Source: Nitrospirales bacterium LBB_01 (GTDB lineage Bacteria; Nitrospirota; Thermodesulfovibrionia; Thermodesulfovibrionales; Magnetobacteriaceae). Taken from it: a stretch of 64,000 nt of DNA. The stretch is taken from contig CP049016.1 of assembly GCA_004376055.2 (NCBI GenBank), positions 2,418,001-2,482,000 on the forward strand, read 5' to 3'. The position numbers and the translations under genes were made by a program. This document shows, in pieces, positions 14,496 through 26,419 of this stretch; positions within the stretch are counted from its first letter, which is position 1, and each line of letters opens with the position of its first letter. The notes under the pieces are model-generated. The model saw nothing but the letters and a program-made list of their open reading frames with translations, had not been told where the DNA came from and did no database searches.

Positions 14496-16745
14496 GTGAA
14501 ACGACCGCAAATGACAGAGCCTCAGATAACCGACAGGTTAATTAAAGAGCACGGTCTTAAGCCCGATGAGTACGAAACAATTCTAAAAATACTTGGTCGC
14601 ACGCCGACTTTTACCGAGCTTGGCATCTTTTCTGTCATGTGGTCGGAGCACTGCTCATACAAAAGCTCACGGATACACCTTAAAAACTTCCCAACTGAAG
14701 CGCCGTGGGTTATTCAGGGCCCGGGTGAAAACGCAGGAGTAATTGACATTGGAGATAATCAAGCAGCTGTCTTTAAGATGGAATCACATAACCATCCATC
14801 CTTTATAGAGCCGTATCAGGGAGCGGCAACAGGAGTTGGCGGCATACTGAGAGATATTTTTACTATGGGAGCAAGACCCGTAGCAAGTCTTAATTCCCTT
14901 CGCTTTGGCCCTCTTTCCGACCCCTACCAAAAACACCTCTTTAGCGGCGTAGTATCAGGCATCGCTGGCTATGGTAACTGTATAGGGGTGCCCACTGTGG
15001 GTGGTGAAATCTACGTTCACCCCTGTTATGCAGGAAATATCCTTGTTAATGCTTTTAATTTGGGAATAGCCGACATTGACCGCATTTTCTATGGCAAGGC
15101 TACTGGGATTGGTAACTTAATCGTCTATGTCGGTTCAAAAACCGGTAAAGACGGCATCCACGGTGTTACGATGGCATCTGAGGAGTTCACCGACGATGCT
15201 CAACAAAAGAAACCAAATGTGCAGGTGGGTGACCCGTTTACCGAAAAACTCCTGCTTGAAGCGTGTCTTGAAGCAATGAAGGAAAATCTCATCGTGGGCA
15301 TACAGGATATGGGAGGGGCTGGGCTTACCTCATCGTCTTCTGAGATGGCCGCACGGGCAAATATGGGCATAGAGCTTGAGCTTAGCCGTGTGCCGTTACG
15401 TGAGGCCAACATGATTCCCTATGAGATTATGCTATCGGAAAGTCAGGAGCGGATGCTTATCGTAGCAGAGGAGAAAAACCTTGAGCCGCTTCTTTCTATA
15501 TTTAAGAAGTGGGATATTGAAGCCGCTGCCATTGGACACGTTAGCGGTGACGGCTTTCTTCGGATAAAATGGCATGATGAGACTGTGGCAGAAATTCCGG
15601 CCTCCCGTATTTCAACCGATGCGCCGATGTATGACAGACCTCAGGCACGCCCCGATTATCAGGATGAACTAAACACCCTTGATGAGTCTAAAATAGAGAT
15701 ACTTACCGACAATAACGATATATTGCTAAAACTGCTGTCATCACCTAATATTGCGTCAAAAGAGCTGGTGTGGCAGGAATATGACCATATGGTCAGAACC
15801 TCAACCGTAGTGCTTCCGGGGATGGGCGATGCCGCAGTGATACGAGTGCATGGCAGCAAAAAAGGACTTGCGATGTCGGTTGATTGTAACAGCCGGTACT
15901 GCTATCTTGATCCATACATGGGAGGCGTGCATACACTTACAGAATCGGCAAGAAACGTCGCCTCAACTGGCGCTAAACCGCTTGCCGTGACCGATTGCCT
16001 TAACTTTGGGAATCCGGAAAAGCCGGAGGTCATGTGGCAGTTTGCTGAGGCGGTTCGTGGGATAAGCGATGCCTGCCTTGCTCTTGAAATCCCTGTCATA
16101 AGCGGTAACGTTAGTTTCTACAATGAGACAAAAGGCACTGCCATATACCCTACCCCAACTGTAGGCGTTGTTGGTCTCATTGAGGATGTATCAAAGGCGC
16201 TCACTATGGGGTTTAAAAATACTGGCGATGTAGTTGTATTGCTTGGGCCTTCAACAGGCTCATTGGGCGGCAGCGAGTACTTGAGTCTTTTACATGGAAT
16301 AGAAAAAGGACTGCCGCATCCTGTTGATTTAAAAATGGAAAAGTCGTTGATAGAACTAATGGTGCAATTATGCAAACAGGGACTGCTCGTTAGTGCACAT
16401 GACTTATCGGAAGGAGGGCTCGCCGTCACTTTGGCTGAATCCTCAATAGTTGGTAACATCGGCTTGGAGGCAGAGCTAATAACGATAGCCGTGCGCACCG
16501 ACACTCTGCTCTATGGAGAGTCGGCAAGCCGCATAGTAATAAGCGCAAAACCGGAAGCTCTCAACGAAATAGAGTCTATAGCAAAGGAGGCGTCAGTGCC
16601 GTTTAATATAATAGGTAAGACAATGCAAAACCCAGTGTTTAAAATAACTCTTAACGGTAACACCATAATGGAGCTGCCGCTAACGGCAATTTCATCGGCC
16701 TATAAAGAGTCACTTCAAAGAGGAATAACCAATGCTCGGGTTTAA
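14496..16745 (+). CDS. purL: Phosphoribosylformylglycinamidine synthase, large type II (PurL)
   Basis: This protein of about 749 residues converts FGAR, ATP and glutamine-derived ammonia to FGAM in purine synthesis. It shows the PurL hallmarks [11 protein letters not shown] near residue 50, [19 protein letters not shown] near 95 and the second-half repeat with [16 protein letters not shown]. The length is that of the small PurL that needs PurS and PurQ, neither of which is in the window. GTG at 14496 is chosen over TTG at 14493 because it lies a better distance from the GAAGGGG site. It overlaps purF by 14 nt. Confidence 0.95.
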   Translation: MKRPQMTEPQITDRLIKEHGLKPDEYETILKILGRTPTFTELGIFSVMWSEHCSYKSSRIHLKNFPTEAPWVIQGPGENAGVIDIGDNQAAVFKMESHNHPSFIEPYQGAATGVGGILRDIFTMGARPVASLNSLRFGPLSDPYQKHLFSGVVSGIAGYGNCIGVPTVGGEIYVHPCYAGNILVNAFNLGIADIDRIFYGKATGIGNLIVYVGSKTGKDGIHGVTMASEEFTDDAQQKKPNVQVGDPFTEKLLLEACLEAMKENLIVGIQDMGGAGLTSSSSEMAARANMGIELELSRVPLREANMIPYEIMLSESQERMLIVAEEKNLEPLLSIFKKWDIEAAAIGHVSGDGFLRIKWHDETVAEIPASRISTDAPMYDRPQARPDYQDELNTLDESKIEILTDNNDILLKLLSSPNIASKELVWQEYDHMVRTSTVVLPGMGDAAVIRVHGSKKGLAMSVDCNSRYCYLDPYMGGVHTLTESARNVASTGAKPLAVTDCLNFGNPEKPEVMWQFAEAVRGISDACLALEIPVISGNVSFYNETKGTAIYPTPTVGVVGLIEDVSKALTMGFKNTGDVVVLLGPSTGSLGGSEYLSLLHGIEKGLPHPVDLKMEKSLIELMVQLCKQGLLVSAHDLSEGGLAVTLAESSIVGNIGLEAELITIAVRTDTLLYGESASRIVISAKPEALNEIESIAKEASVPFNIIGKTMQNPVFKITLNGNTIMELPLTAISSAYKESLQRGITNARV

Positions 16746-18147
16746 TGACATACACGAGGAGTGCGGAATATTTGGCGTATTTGGGCATCCTGAGGCATCT
16801 AATCTAACATATTTGGGGTTATATGCCCTTCAGCACAGAGGGCAGGAGGGGGCAGGGATTTGCTCATCGGACGGTAAGACACTCTACATAGAAAAGGGCA
16901 TTGGTCATGTGTCAGAGGTGTTTTATGAAAAGCGCATAAAGCGGCTCCCCGGCGATATAGCGATAGGGCACAACAGATACTCAACCGCAGGGGGCAGCGC
17001 TCTTAAAAATGTTCAGCCTATAATGGTAAACTTTGCGCTTGGTGCGCTTGCCATAGCTCATAACGGAAATCTTACCAACGCTAATGCACTCAGACGGCGG
17101 TTAGAAAGTGACGGAGCAATCTTTCAGTCAAGCTCCGATAGTGAAGTGATAATACATCTGATAGCTCGTCTTAGGGCATCCTCGGCTGAGGAAAAAATTA
17201 TCCGAGCTGTTAATGAAATCCGAGGTGCTTTCAGTTTGCTGATAATGCGGGAAAATGAGTTGATAGCCGTGCGGGATTCTTACGGTGTGCGTCCAATGTG
17301 TCTGGGCAGTTACAACGACGCTTATGTTATAGCCTCTGAGACCTGTGCATTTGATCTCATAGGGGCAACGTATATTAGAGACATAGAACCCGGCGAGATG
17401 TTAACGATAGACCGTAATGGTCTGCATTCCTTTAAAGCGATAAAAAGCACACGGCGCGCCCACTGTGTGTTTGAATTTATTTACTTTGCAAGACCGGACA
17501 GCAATATCTTTGACGGCATAAACGTGCACGACATAAGAAAGGAGCTTGGCAAACAGCTTGCAAGGGAATCCAACACTGAGGCTGATGTGGTAATCCCAGT
17601 GCCTGATTCCGGAGTTATGGCAACAATTGGGTATGCTAACGAAAGCGGCATTCCGTTTGACTTTGGTCTTGTAAGAAACCACTACGTAGGGCGCACCTTT
17701 CTTGAGCCAAAGCAGAACATTCGGCATTTTGGAGTTAAGATAAAGCTAAATCCCATAAAATCCCTGATAATGGGAAAACGTGTAATAGTTATGGATGATT
17801 CCATAGTAAGGGGCACTACAAGTAAGAAAATTGTAAAGATGCTCAGGGAAACCGCTATGGCAAAAGAGGTCCACATGAAAATAAGCGCCCCCTGTACGAT
17901 AAGCCCATGCTTTTACGGCATTGACACGCCAACCAGAACTGAGTTGATTGCCTCAACGCATGTGGTAGAGGAAATCAGAAAATACATCACCGCCGACTCG
18001 CTTTCGTATCTTTCGCTTGAGGGCCTTAAACTTGCCGTCCCTAACCCAGAGGATTACTGTTACGCATGCTTTAACAATAAATACCCGATTGCTCTGCAAG
18101 ATATGGAGGATGTTGACTATGCGCAGATGGAGTTGTTTTTTGCGTGA
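16732..18147 (+). CDS. purF: Amidophosphoribosyltransferase (PurF)
   Basis: The 471-residue enzyme makes 5-phosphoribosylamine, the first committed step of purine synthesis. A 10-residue propeptide precedes the catalytic Cys11 ([10 protein letters not shown]), giving an N-terminal nucleophile glutaminase, followed by a phosphoribosyltransferase domain with [18 protein letters not shown] near residues 346-363. The C-terminus has a Cys cluster (C441, C444) typical of Fe-S PurF types. It overlaps purL, forming an operon. Confidence 0.96.
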   Translation: MLGFNDIHEECGIFGVFGHPEASNLTYLGLYALQHRGQEGAGICSSDGKTLYIEKGIGHVSEVFYEKRIKRLPGDIAIGHNRYSTAGGSALKNVQPIMVNFALGALAIAHNGNLTNANALRRRLESDGAIFQSSSDSEVIIHLIARLRASSAEEKIIRAVNEIRGAFSLLIMRENELIAVRDSYGVRPMCLGSYNDAYVIASETCAFDLIGATYIRDIEPGEMLTIDRNGLHSFKAIKSTRRAHCVFEFIYFARPDSNIFDGINVHDIRKELGKQLARESNTEADVVIPVPDSGVMATIGYANESGIPFDFGLVRNHYVGRTFLEPKQNIRHFGVKIKLNPIKSLIMGKRVIVMDDSIVRGTTSKKIVKMLRETAMAKEVHMKISAPCTISPCFYGIDTPTRTELIASTHVVEEIRKYITADSLSYLSLEGLKLAVPNPEDYCYACFNNKYPIALQDMEDVDYAQMELFFA

Positions 18148-18175
18148 TTAATGAGTTAGGATAGGAGTCAAGTTT

Positions 18176-19756
18176 ATGGAAAAAGCTGATAATCTGAGTG
18201 CATTACTAAGAGTAGCACAGCCATTCCCCCTTGAGGGCGAAACCTATGACCTTTTTTTACAAATATCTACGAAGCACGCGGGCAGAATTCAGCCCAAAAC
18301 CTGACTAATTACCTCCTTGCAAACTATAAAAACCCACAAAAGATTTTATTTATGGGACATCGCGGCTGCGGCAAAATCGGCATACAATGAACTAAAGAGC
18401 ACTTTGGAAAGGAGCATAGACGAGGAGCACGTTCCTTCCTTAATGGAAATTCATAAAAGTTCAGATAAAAAACCTCTTAGAACTCCTCATATATCTTCAG
18501 AATGTTGACGTATCCTTTGTAATCGTTGAAGTTAACGAACCCGCAAAACAAGAGGTAATCGTAGGCGGTCTTATTTCCGATCTATCCGGTAAAAATATAA
18601 CGACAGTTAATCTGCAAGACACTGATGTCTCTTCTGGATATTTACATGAAATAAGAAAATATATTGATGAAAATCCTTCTGTGGAAATTCTGCTTATTCT
18701 AAATATTCACAAAGCGAAAATGGAAAGCGCTGACGATGCGACTGCTTTACTTACCAATATGAACTTAAGCAGGGAGCTTTACTTAAAATTAAATAAGGTG
18801 TTGGTTTTTTCCCTTCCCACCTACTTTGTTGATCTTGTGATAAAAACCGCCAAAGACTTTTTCTCTTATGTCTCCATAACTTTTAAATTCCTTGATGTTG
18901 ATAAACAACCATTAATGGAATTATCGTCTCAGGGAGAATCTTTTAACGAACAGGAAGTTAAAAACAGAATATCGTTTTTAGAAAATACGTTAAAGACATA
19001 TTCGCTTACCGAAAGAGAACGTGGTAAGATTTTTTTTGATTTGGGTGAAAATTATAGAAAAGTATATAAATACGACAAGGCTCTTGAGAATTATCAGGAA
19101 AGTTTAAAAATATCTAAGAAAATTGACGATAGTAAACAAGAAATGTTTATTTTAAATAATATTGGCTTAATATACAATGTACATAGTGATTATGACTCAG
19201 CACATAAATGTCTATATAAAAGTTTAGAAATAGCTCAGAAGATTGATGACAATAAGTGGGAAGGCGTTGCTTTAAATAATATCAGTCAGATATATCATGC
19301 AATGTCTGATTATGACTCAGCCCTTAAGTATATACTCGAAAGTTTAAAAATAACCAGGGAGATTGGTGATAAAAAGCAAGAGGGGGTTGCTTTAAATAAT
19401 ATCGCTCAGATATATTACGCAAAAGGTGATTATGATTCAGCACTTAAGTATTACTATGAAAGTTTGAACATCACTGAGGATGTTGGCAATAAAAAACTGG
19501 AAGGGGTTACTCTAAGTAATATTGGCAATATTTTTAGGGCCAAAGGAAATTATGCCTCAGCACTTAACTATCTACATGAGAGTTTAAAAATCAGTAAGGA
19601 GATTAGAGATAAAAGAGTAGAGTCAAATACACTTTTTAACCTTTCGATGTTATACAAAGAAATAGGCAAACTTGACGAATCTGAACAGTGCCTGAAAGAA
19701 GTGACAGAAATCAATAAGACGTTAAAGAGTTACGAAATTTCACTGGCAAAAATGAA
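18176..19756 (+). pseudogene. Degraded P-loop ATPase / TPR gene
   Basis: Translation from the ATG at 18176 (GGAG site) gives MEKADNLSALLRVAQPFPLE and stops near 18303. In other frames come a Walker A segment (ILFMGHRGCGK near 18340-18375) and, after another break near 18500, a long frame with ATPase C-terminal residues (VDVSFVIVEVNEP) leading into six or more TPRs of about 40 residues (18960-19740). The 3' end is cut by an IS200-type element; the open frame running on to 19895 is only read-through into the element. Several frameshifts plus the insertion make it non-functional. The intact ancestor was probably a STAND-like ATPase with TPR sensors. Confidence 0.75.
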
Positions 19757-20275
19757 GTTCCCCGCCGCAAGCAGCGGGGTATCTGTTAGAAGAGAGCCAA
19801 CTGGCGATCTTCATAAATTTTACGATATTCCTTTCCTTGCTTTTTCACATAACTCAAAACTGTATCCTCATTACCGTGTTTTCCCACCGTGCTAGCAAAA
19901 TACCCATCCGTCCAAAACTCTCCACCCCTTAGTTGACGTTTCACTTGTGGACAACGCTTCAATATCTCCCTCGCTGTCAAACTTTTTATTACAGTTACTA
20001 CTTTAGTCACGCTATACGCTGGAACTGATTGCACTAAGAAATGTACATGGTCATTGTCTGTACCTATCTCTAAAAACTTAACCTGATATCGCTTCTCGAT
20101 TTCCAAACATACTTCTCTCAAAACATCATCCACTTGTTCATCAAATACTGCACGTCTATACTTTGCCGGAAAAACTAGATGATATAGCAGTACTGTTACA
20201 TTATGACTCTTGTGGACATATTCGCTCACTCACATATTGTACGCCGCAAGCGGCAGGGAATAAATCCCCAAGTGA
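19757..20275 (-). mobile_element. IS200/IS605-type element
   Basis: The unit comprises a tnpA gene flanked by short hairpins: CCCCGC..GCGGGG at 19760-19779 and GCCGCAAGCGGC at 20243-20254. It lacks tnpB, as in IS200. It lies at the 3' end of the TPR pseudogene and has no inverted repeats, as expected. The exact ends are uncertain. Confidence 0.8.
19786..20229 (-). CDS. tnpA: IS200-type transposase TnpA
   Basis: The 147-residue single-strand transposase of the Y1 family has the HUH motif HVHFLVQ (residues about 61-67) and the catalytic Tyr in YVKKQGKEYR near residue 127. It moves DNA as single strands between hairpin-marked ends. Full family length (about 145) suggests it may be active. Confidence 0.92.
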   Translation of the reverse strand: MSEYVHKSHNVTVLLYHLVFPAKYRRAVFDEQVDDVLREVCLEIEKRYQVKFLEIGTDNDHVHFLVQSVPAYSVTKVVTVIKSLTAREILKRCPQVKRQLRGGEFWTDGYFASTVGKHGNEDTVLSYVKKQGKEYRKIYEDRQLALF

Positions 20276-20311
20276 TTCAAAGCTCATGACACAGTTTGCT
20301 GAACACTCTCA

Positions 20312-20350
20312 CGCAGATTGTTTATCTTTCATCTGCGGATTAATCTTTTT
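20312..20350 (+). terminator. Possible intrinsic terminator
   Basis: CGCAGAT (20312-20318) and ATCTGCG (20331-20337) can pair and are followed by a CTTTTT run near 20344. It lies between the IS200 element and the stop of the convergent kinase gene, so it may have ended the old TPR transcript. Stem is short. Confidence 0.35.
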
Positions 20351-23300
20351 AAAAGTTTCACTACATTTTCTCTCCTCTCTATCGAATTGTTCCCACAGGT
20401 TGTGAGAGGCAGTCGGTCATATCCTTTAAAGCCTTCTCTGTTTCAAATTGCATATTTTCTACAAAGCTGCGTATCAGCTCCTCATCTTCAAAGTGACCAT
20501 TTAGTTTACTAAGCGCTACCTCCATTCTTAAAGATTCGCTTTTAAGCGCTGTGGCTCCAACATTGGCAGACATCCCCTTAATCAAATGGATTTGCTTTTT
20601 TAAACCGGCTACATCCTTTGCACCAAACAGGGTTTTAAGATATGCTATCTGATTTGGAGCATCATCTATGAAAGCCTCCCACATATCTCTTAGGATTCTC
20701 TCATCATTCTTGATTCTTTTTAGTGTTTTCTCTATGTTTAACGACATCCCTGAGGTTCGTTGTGCAGGCACTTTCGGCTGTGATGCAGAGGAAATGTCAT
20801 CTAAAATGGGTTCTTTATCACTAAACGATGTTTCAAACTTTGTCAAACTTAAAGAGGTACATTTTTCAATCAGTGCATATAAATCATCAGCCTCAATTGG
20901 CTTAGAAATATAATCATTCATACCGGCTTCAATACACCGCTCCTTGTCTCCAGCAAGAGCATTAGCGGTCATGGCTATTATCGGCACATCTTTGTTTATC
21001 TTACAGCCCTCTGATGTTCTTATAAGCTTTGTAGCTTCAAACCCATCCATCTCCGGCATCTGCACATCCATAAGAATAATATCAAAGTGGGTTTTAGCTG
21101 CCACATCCACTGCTTTGCGTCCATTTTCTGCAACAATCGGTACAATCCCCCGTAATTCCAGAAGCTTTACCGCAAGTTTTTGGTTTACTATATTATCCTC
21201 GACTAACAAAACATTCAGAAAGTCATCTGATTTAACAACCGTATGACGAGTAAGGAGTTGACGAGAGTTATCCCAATTCTCTATTATCTGATAAAGTATC
21301 GCAATTAAGTCGGATTTATAAATTGGTTTAACCAAATAGCCTGATATGCCAAGGGATTGGCACTTTGCGTCGTCTCCTTTTAATCCTGCCGATAAAGCCA
21401 TGACTATTTTAACCTTTGACAGTTTTTCTATATTTCTCAGGTTTTTAGAAAATTCAAAACCATCCATGTCTGATAATTGAAAATCTAAAAATATGACGTC
21501 ATATTGAGCAGCTGAAAAGTTAAGCATACCGAATGCCTCAAAACCGCCTGAGGCTGTGTCAACAAGAAATCCCTCACTCCGTATCATTTCGGCTGTCTTT
21601 TTCGCCATTGATGTATTGCTGTCCACTACAAGTATGCGCTTTGAGGTGAATTCAATCTTTTCAACATGTGCGGCACATGTTGCTGGTTGTGATAACGCCG
21701 TGAATTTGGACGTGAAGTGAAATGTGCTGCCCTTGTTAAGTTCGCTCTCTACCCAAATATCGCCGCCAAGCATTGCCACAACCTTTTTCACGATTGCAAG
21801 CCCTAATCCTGTGCCTTCAATCTGTTTAGACGATAAATTGTCAGCCCTGCTAAAACTGTCAAAAACTCCGTCTAAATTCTCTTTTGGTATTCCTATACCG
21901 GTATCAGAGACTGAAAAATATAACATCTGTTCCGATTCATTAGCAGGCGGGTCTGTTTTTAAAACGTTGTGAGCCAAATCCACTTTCAAACTGATTTTGC
22001 CATATTCAGTAAACTTTATAGAATTGCCGATAAGATTAACCAACACCTGCCGCAGCCTCCCGGCGTCTCCTTTTAATGCTGTAGGTACGTCTGATGAAAT
22101 CTCAATTGTAAGGCCTATTCCTTTGTTTCTTGCTAAAACAACTAATGGTTCTACTGTGGTTTTTAAAGTTGCAGTCAAATCAAAATCTGCTTCTTGCAGC
22201 TCCATTTTACCGGCCTCAATTTTTGAGAAATCCAGCACGTCATTTATTAGACTAAGCAGATGTTTGGATGAGCTTTTAACTATGGTGAGGTATTCTCTCT
22301 GTTCACAGTCAAGGGCTGTGTCCAGCACAAGGTTCGTCATTCCGATTATGCCGTTCATAGGAGTGCGAAACTCATGGCTCATGTTGGCTAAAAATGTGCT
22401 TTTTGCCTTGTTTGCCGCCTCTGCTAATTCTTTTGCTTTGAGTAACTCCTCTTCAATTTGTTTGCGGCTTGTAATATCCATAACAACGCTAACAAGTCCT
22501 ACAGGACATCCTTGTTCATTCATAATTGGAACTATTGAAGCAAGTACATAAATCTTAGTGCCATCTTTACGTATTAATGAAGTTCCTATTTTTTGGAATA
22601 TACCTGCATGTAAGTGTTTTACAACATCTATCATTTTTTCTTTTTCCTGTTCATCTATAAAATGAAACAGTGACTTTTCTGCTATCTCATCAATCGTATA
22701 TCCAAGCATATCCAACATTGCCTGATTAACAAATTGGGTAGAGCTTTTTTCATTAATACCCCATGAGCATATACCCTCGTGAGAGAATTCCACGAGCTGA
22801 CGATATTTCTTCTCACTCTCTTTTAGTGAATATTCAAGATAGACCATTTGTTCCACCCTGTGGTGAATTTCCGTTAATAACACATCTTTTTCGTTTAATA
22901 ACAGATATTTTTCTACAAGAAATTCTTTCAGAGTTTCCTCAAGTTTCTTACGCTGCTCTATCTCAGACAATAACACATCATTAGCGGCACTGAGATTCTT
23001 AGTTCTATCTTCAACAATAAGTTCTAATTCTTGGTTTTTATTTCGTATTTCTTTTTCTTGCAGAAGTACTTTATGCATTGAAGCTGCTAACTGCTCTTCT
23101 GTGATTTTACGCTCGATTATCCCAGCCAATACAGTTGTTATTGAAGTTAGACATGTCTCTTCTAAATCATTTCGTCGATATCCTTTGCTAACATATAGAT
23201 TTAAGACGCCTAACACACGCCCTCTGCTTACTATTGGGAGACAGTAGTGTCCGTGATTTTCCATATCCTCATATCCAATTTCATGATCGTCATCTACCGA

Positions 23301-24278
23301 GCTTTTAAATATTGTTTTACCTGTTTTGGCTGCTTGCCCACACAAACATTTTCCTAATGGCAAGTAACAACATGTATCAACTTGCGCAGGGGAAAGTCCT
23401 TTATGAGCTTTCATTATAAGTGTGTCTGGATTATTTTCTATTGTAAATATACAACCGGCTGTTTTTCTTGAAAGCCATGGGATTTCGGTGACGATTTCAA
23501 GTATCTTCTGTAATAGTTCTAATGAATGAATTGGTTCAAGCGATACTAATAGCACGTGATTTAGCACGGCTTGAATTAATGCATTATCCTCAAGTTCTTT
23601 ATTAGCCTCTTCAAGAAGCATGTTTTGTATGTTCAGTTTTTTAATGTTATCATCTAATTTTGAATATACATCTCGCAGGTGGTCTGTCATCTTATTAAAA
23701 TGTTTACCTAAAAGACCTATTTCATCTGAAGAATATCCATCATATTTTCTAAAACTAACTCCTTCTGAAGGCTGTGCTATAATATTAGTAATCTCACTTA
23801 GAGGTTTAATGATACGCCTCAGAAGAAATACTAAAGCAGCGATGGTTAAAATTAATAAGACAGCATCACTTATAATCGTCAGTGTTCTCATTTTTAATAT
23901 TGGCTCTAAAAATTCTGACTTATTCACCTTTACGACAAGTCCCAAATCCATTTTATCAAGATACTGGGTTGCCCCAAATACCTGTGCATCGCTATAGTCA
24001 TAATATTCATGATACAAATTAGACTTTTGTAGTGCGAGAGTTATTAGTATTTTATTATCGCTGGAGGGTACCCGCCGTTTAAAAGCAGCGTCTTTATCGT
24101 GCCTTAGAGGTACTATAAACAGAGCGTCTCCGTTTTTGTCTCGTTTGGCCAGCACAGTCTCTCCTGTATTTATAGTGGACCCCATTGTCAAGACCACTTT
24201 TTAGTGGACTTAAGGTATAGCCCTCTAAGAGGGTATTTAGTCTGTTAGTATAAGGGTAAGGGATAGGGTAATGCATCC

Positions 24279-25106
24279 TTACGCCGCCATCGCAAAATCA
24301 GAGCTTTTATAAACCTCGGCAGGTGTTTTGCCTCTAAGCGTAGAATGCGGACGCTCATTGTTATAAAAATCAAAATAGCTCCTTAGCGCTTTAATCAACT
24401 CATCAACAGTTTCATAATCTTTTATATAAACCTCCTCATACTTGACACTGCGCCACAGCCGCTCAATCATGATATTATCCATAGCCCGTCCTCTGCCATC
24501 CATACTTATCCGAATCCCATTGCTCTGAAGCACATTGATAAACGCTGCCCCTGTATACTGGCTGCCTTGATCTGTGTTGAATATCTCAGGACTGCCATAG
24601 AGCCTAAGGGCTCGCTCAAGGCTACTTACGCAAAAACCATCATCCATTGTCACTGACACCTCCCATGACAGCACATAGCGGCTATACCAGTCCATTACTG
24701 CTGTCAGATACACAAAGCCATGTCTCATTCGAATATACGTTATATCACTGCACCAGACTTGGTTGATGATAGTAATATCTAATAATCGCAGTAGATAAGG
24801 GTAAACTTTATGTTGCTTATTCCGTACTGTCGTTCTTTTTCTGGGTGCTATAGATACAAGACCCATCAACATCATCAAACGCTTTACTCGCTTGCGATTT
24901 ACTTTATATCCTGCTCGGAAAAGAATGTAAACCATTGTGCGGCTTCCATACCATGGATGCATTGTGTACTGCTCATCTATTGCCCTCATCACCTTCAAAT
25001 TCTCCTCGCTCTCCGGTACTGCCTGACGATAATAACTGGAGCGTGGAAGGCTTAGCAGGTTACACTGCTGACGAATACTCAATTCCTTATTTGCTGGCTC
25101 TATCAT
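24279..25106 (-). CDS. IS3-family transposase OrfB (integrase domain)
   Basis: The 275-residue protein has an HTH-like N-terminus (SIRQQCNLLSLPRSSYYR) and an rve DDE core: Asp in WCSDITYIR, Asp in FNTDQGSQYT and Glu in MIERLWRSVKYEEVYIK. It is normally made as an OrfAB fusion by -1 frameshift at the A9G run (25146-25155), where reading shifts from LKKKS to LKKKEPVT and runs into the OrfB frame. Confidence 0.93.
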   Translation of the reverse strand: MIEPANKELSIRQQCNLLSLPRSSYYRQAVPESEENLKVMRAIDEQYTMHPWYGSRTMVYILFRAGYKVNRKRVKRLMMLMGLVSIAPRKRTTVRNKQHKVYPYLLRLLDITIINQVWCSDITYIRMRHGFVYLTAVMDWYSRYVLSWEVSVTMDDGFCVSSLERALRLYGSPEIFNTDQGSQYTGAAFINVLQSNGIRISMDGRGRAMDNIMIERLWRSVKYEEVYIKDYETVDELIKALRSYFDFYNNERPHSTLRGKTPAEVYKSSDFAMAA

Positions 25107-25120
25107 CGCTCGTTTCTCAC

Positions 25121-25414
25121 TTACCGTTGCGCAAGTAACAGGCTCTTTTTTTTTAGCCAGTCCACTTCTACTTGCAACTTCCCTATTTGACTATATAACC
25201 GCTCTCGCTCTGATTCATATGCCGCCTGAGAATTTTCTTGCACTCCATTAAATAACGTTGACGCCCCTTCTACTAAATGCTTTTTCCATTCATTCACCTG
25301 GTTCACATGAATATCAAATTCCTGCGCTATCTCATTGGCTGTCCTCTGACCTTTGAGCGCTTCTATTGCTACTTTTGCTTTGTACTCTTTGCCAAACTTC
25401 CGTCTGTTTTTCAT
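25121..25414 (-). CDS. IS3-family OrfA (helix-turn-helix)
   Basis: The 97-residue protein has the transposase HTH motif (KVAIEALKGQRTANEIAQEF, then NQVNEWKKHL) and a C-terminal leucine zipper-like helix. It binds the element ends and regulates transposition. Its last codons span the A9 slippery run. Confidence 0.92.
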   Translation of the reverse strand: MKNRRKFGKEYKAKVAIEALKGQRTANEIAQEFDIHVNQVNEWKKHLVEGASTLFNGVQENSQAAYESERERLYSQIGKLQVEVDWLKKKSLLLAQR

Positions 25415-26130
25415 TTTATCCTCCCATTCATTACAACCAGCTCTATCTTAACTGATTGTCTCATATTTGGGATCCACTATAATTGCCAAGAGCTGTGTAG
25501 TCACTTGTGATTTCAAGTACGTAATGTCCATCTATGACCGCACTAACAATCCCTAATGTTTTACCATTTAAAGTCAGTGGACATGAAAAATGAAAATCAG
25601 GCTCACCATCTTTACCTTGAAAAATATCAATAAGACTGCAGTCTTTTAAATCTTTTACGAAAGAGGCATCGTTGCTGTCTATTTCCGTTTTATCTGTTGA
25701 AGCCACAACTTTACCGGAGAGGTCAAACACCGATATTTTGTGAAATATTGAATTAGTCTCTTTTACTTCATGAAGTGTCTCACCAATTTTCGCTATTAAA
25801 TCATAGTCTTTAGTCTCAAGATATAGAGCCAGACGCTTTTTTGTAGTGGTTCTATTTTTAAGCATTATCATGTTGTCCATATACCTGTCATACATTAAAT
25901 TAATCCTGGATGCTTGTATTTTTGATATCGCTATTAAGTCCTCTTCTCTCTCCTTTAGTGCCTCGTGCAGCAGCTCTCTATTAATAATAAAACTACTTAT
26001 TAAAATTAGCGGTACTGAGACAGTTATCACCACAGCAATAATTTTATTTCGTATTTTCATAAATATTCCTGTAAATTTACTACGCTATTATTTTTCGTCT
26101 CTTTACAAAGACTTGCGACAAGGAGGGAAC

Positions 26131-26150
26131 TATAGATAGATAGATAGATG
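26131..26150. repeat. Tetranucleotide microsatellite (TAGA)4 in the kinase leader
   Basis: Four to five TAGA units lie about 70-90 nt upstream of the kinase start, inside its predicted 5' leader. The plus-strand sequence after it (GTTCTGGCA, 26150-26158) is the same nonamer that follows the ATGT repeat at 7378-7400. Confidence 0.85.
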
Positions 26151-26266
26151 TTCTGGCACTTTAATTACAACTTTTGTGTCACACGAAAATAACATAAATA
26201 CAACTGCCCCCCCAAAGTTTACAAGCTAAGCATCTCCGCATTGTGATTAGAACCACAACGCAGCGT

Positions 26267-26295
26267 ATTCTACCACATATATATCAGTTTGTCAA
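26267..26295 (-). promoter_or_regulatory. Sigma70-type promoter of the hybrid kinase
   Basis: On the minus strand TTGACA (26290-26295) and TAGAAT (26267-26272) are exactly 17 nt apart. The transcript would begin near 26260, giving a leader of about 200 nt with a G7 run, a tetranucleotide repeat and a short hairpin. The 26061-26419 gap holds no gene besides this. Confidence 0.75.
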
Positions 26296-26419
26296 GTATT
26301 GTTTTGCAAAAAAGGAAGTCTGTGAAGCTTTATTCACATAAATACCTTCACATAATGTGCTATGCTGTATTAGGCGGGGTGTGAGCGTGGGATTGCCGTG
26401 TTGAAAGGAGGGCTTAGTT

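Larger units (their letters stand above)
24171..25481 (-). mobile_element. IS3-family insertion sequence, 1,311 bp
   Basis: The element has 14-bp imperfect inverted ends TATAGTGGAYCCCA (24171-24184 and 25468-25481) and is flanked by a 3-bp direct repeat ATT on the plus strand (24168-24170 and 25482-25484), as expected for IS3 insertion. It carries orfA and orfB in minus orientation with a frameshift signal between them. Both genes are open, and the target duplication is intact, so the insertion is recent. Confidence 0.93.
20379..26060 (-). pseudogene. Large hybrid histidine kinase split by an IS3-family insertion
   Basis: The N-terminal part (25482-26060) encodes a membrane helix (residues 8-24) and most of a periplasmic dCache-type sensor; the remainder (20379-24170) continues with the sensor end NTGETVLAKRD, a second membrane helix, HAMP, GAF (CLCG, HGHYCLPI), coiled coil, PAS, HisKA (ANMSHEFRTPMNG), HATPase, two receiver domains and an HPt domain (HLIKG). 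Removing 24171-25481 and one AAT copy restores an uninterrupted frame (TALGN-TGETV). Before insertion it was about 1,460 residues. The C-terminal fragment may still be translated from an internal start but lacks most of the sensor. Transcribed from the promoter at 26267-26295. Confidence 0.9.

Noticed and set aside
26061-26260. Riboswitch in the 200-nt kinase leader
   Set aside because: No known riboswitch core could be recognised; only a short hairpin and a microsatellite are visible.
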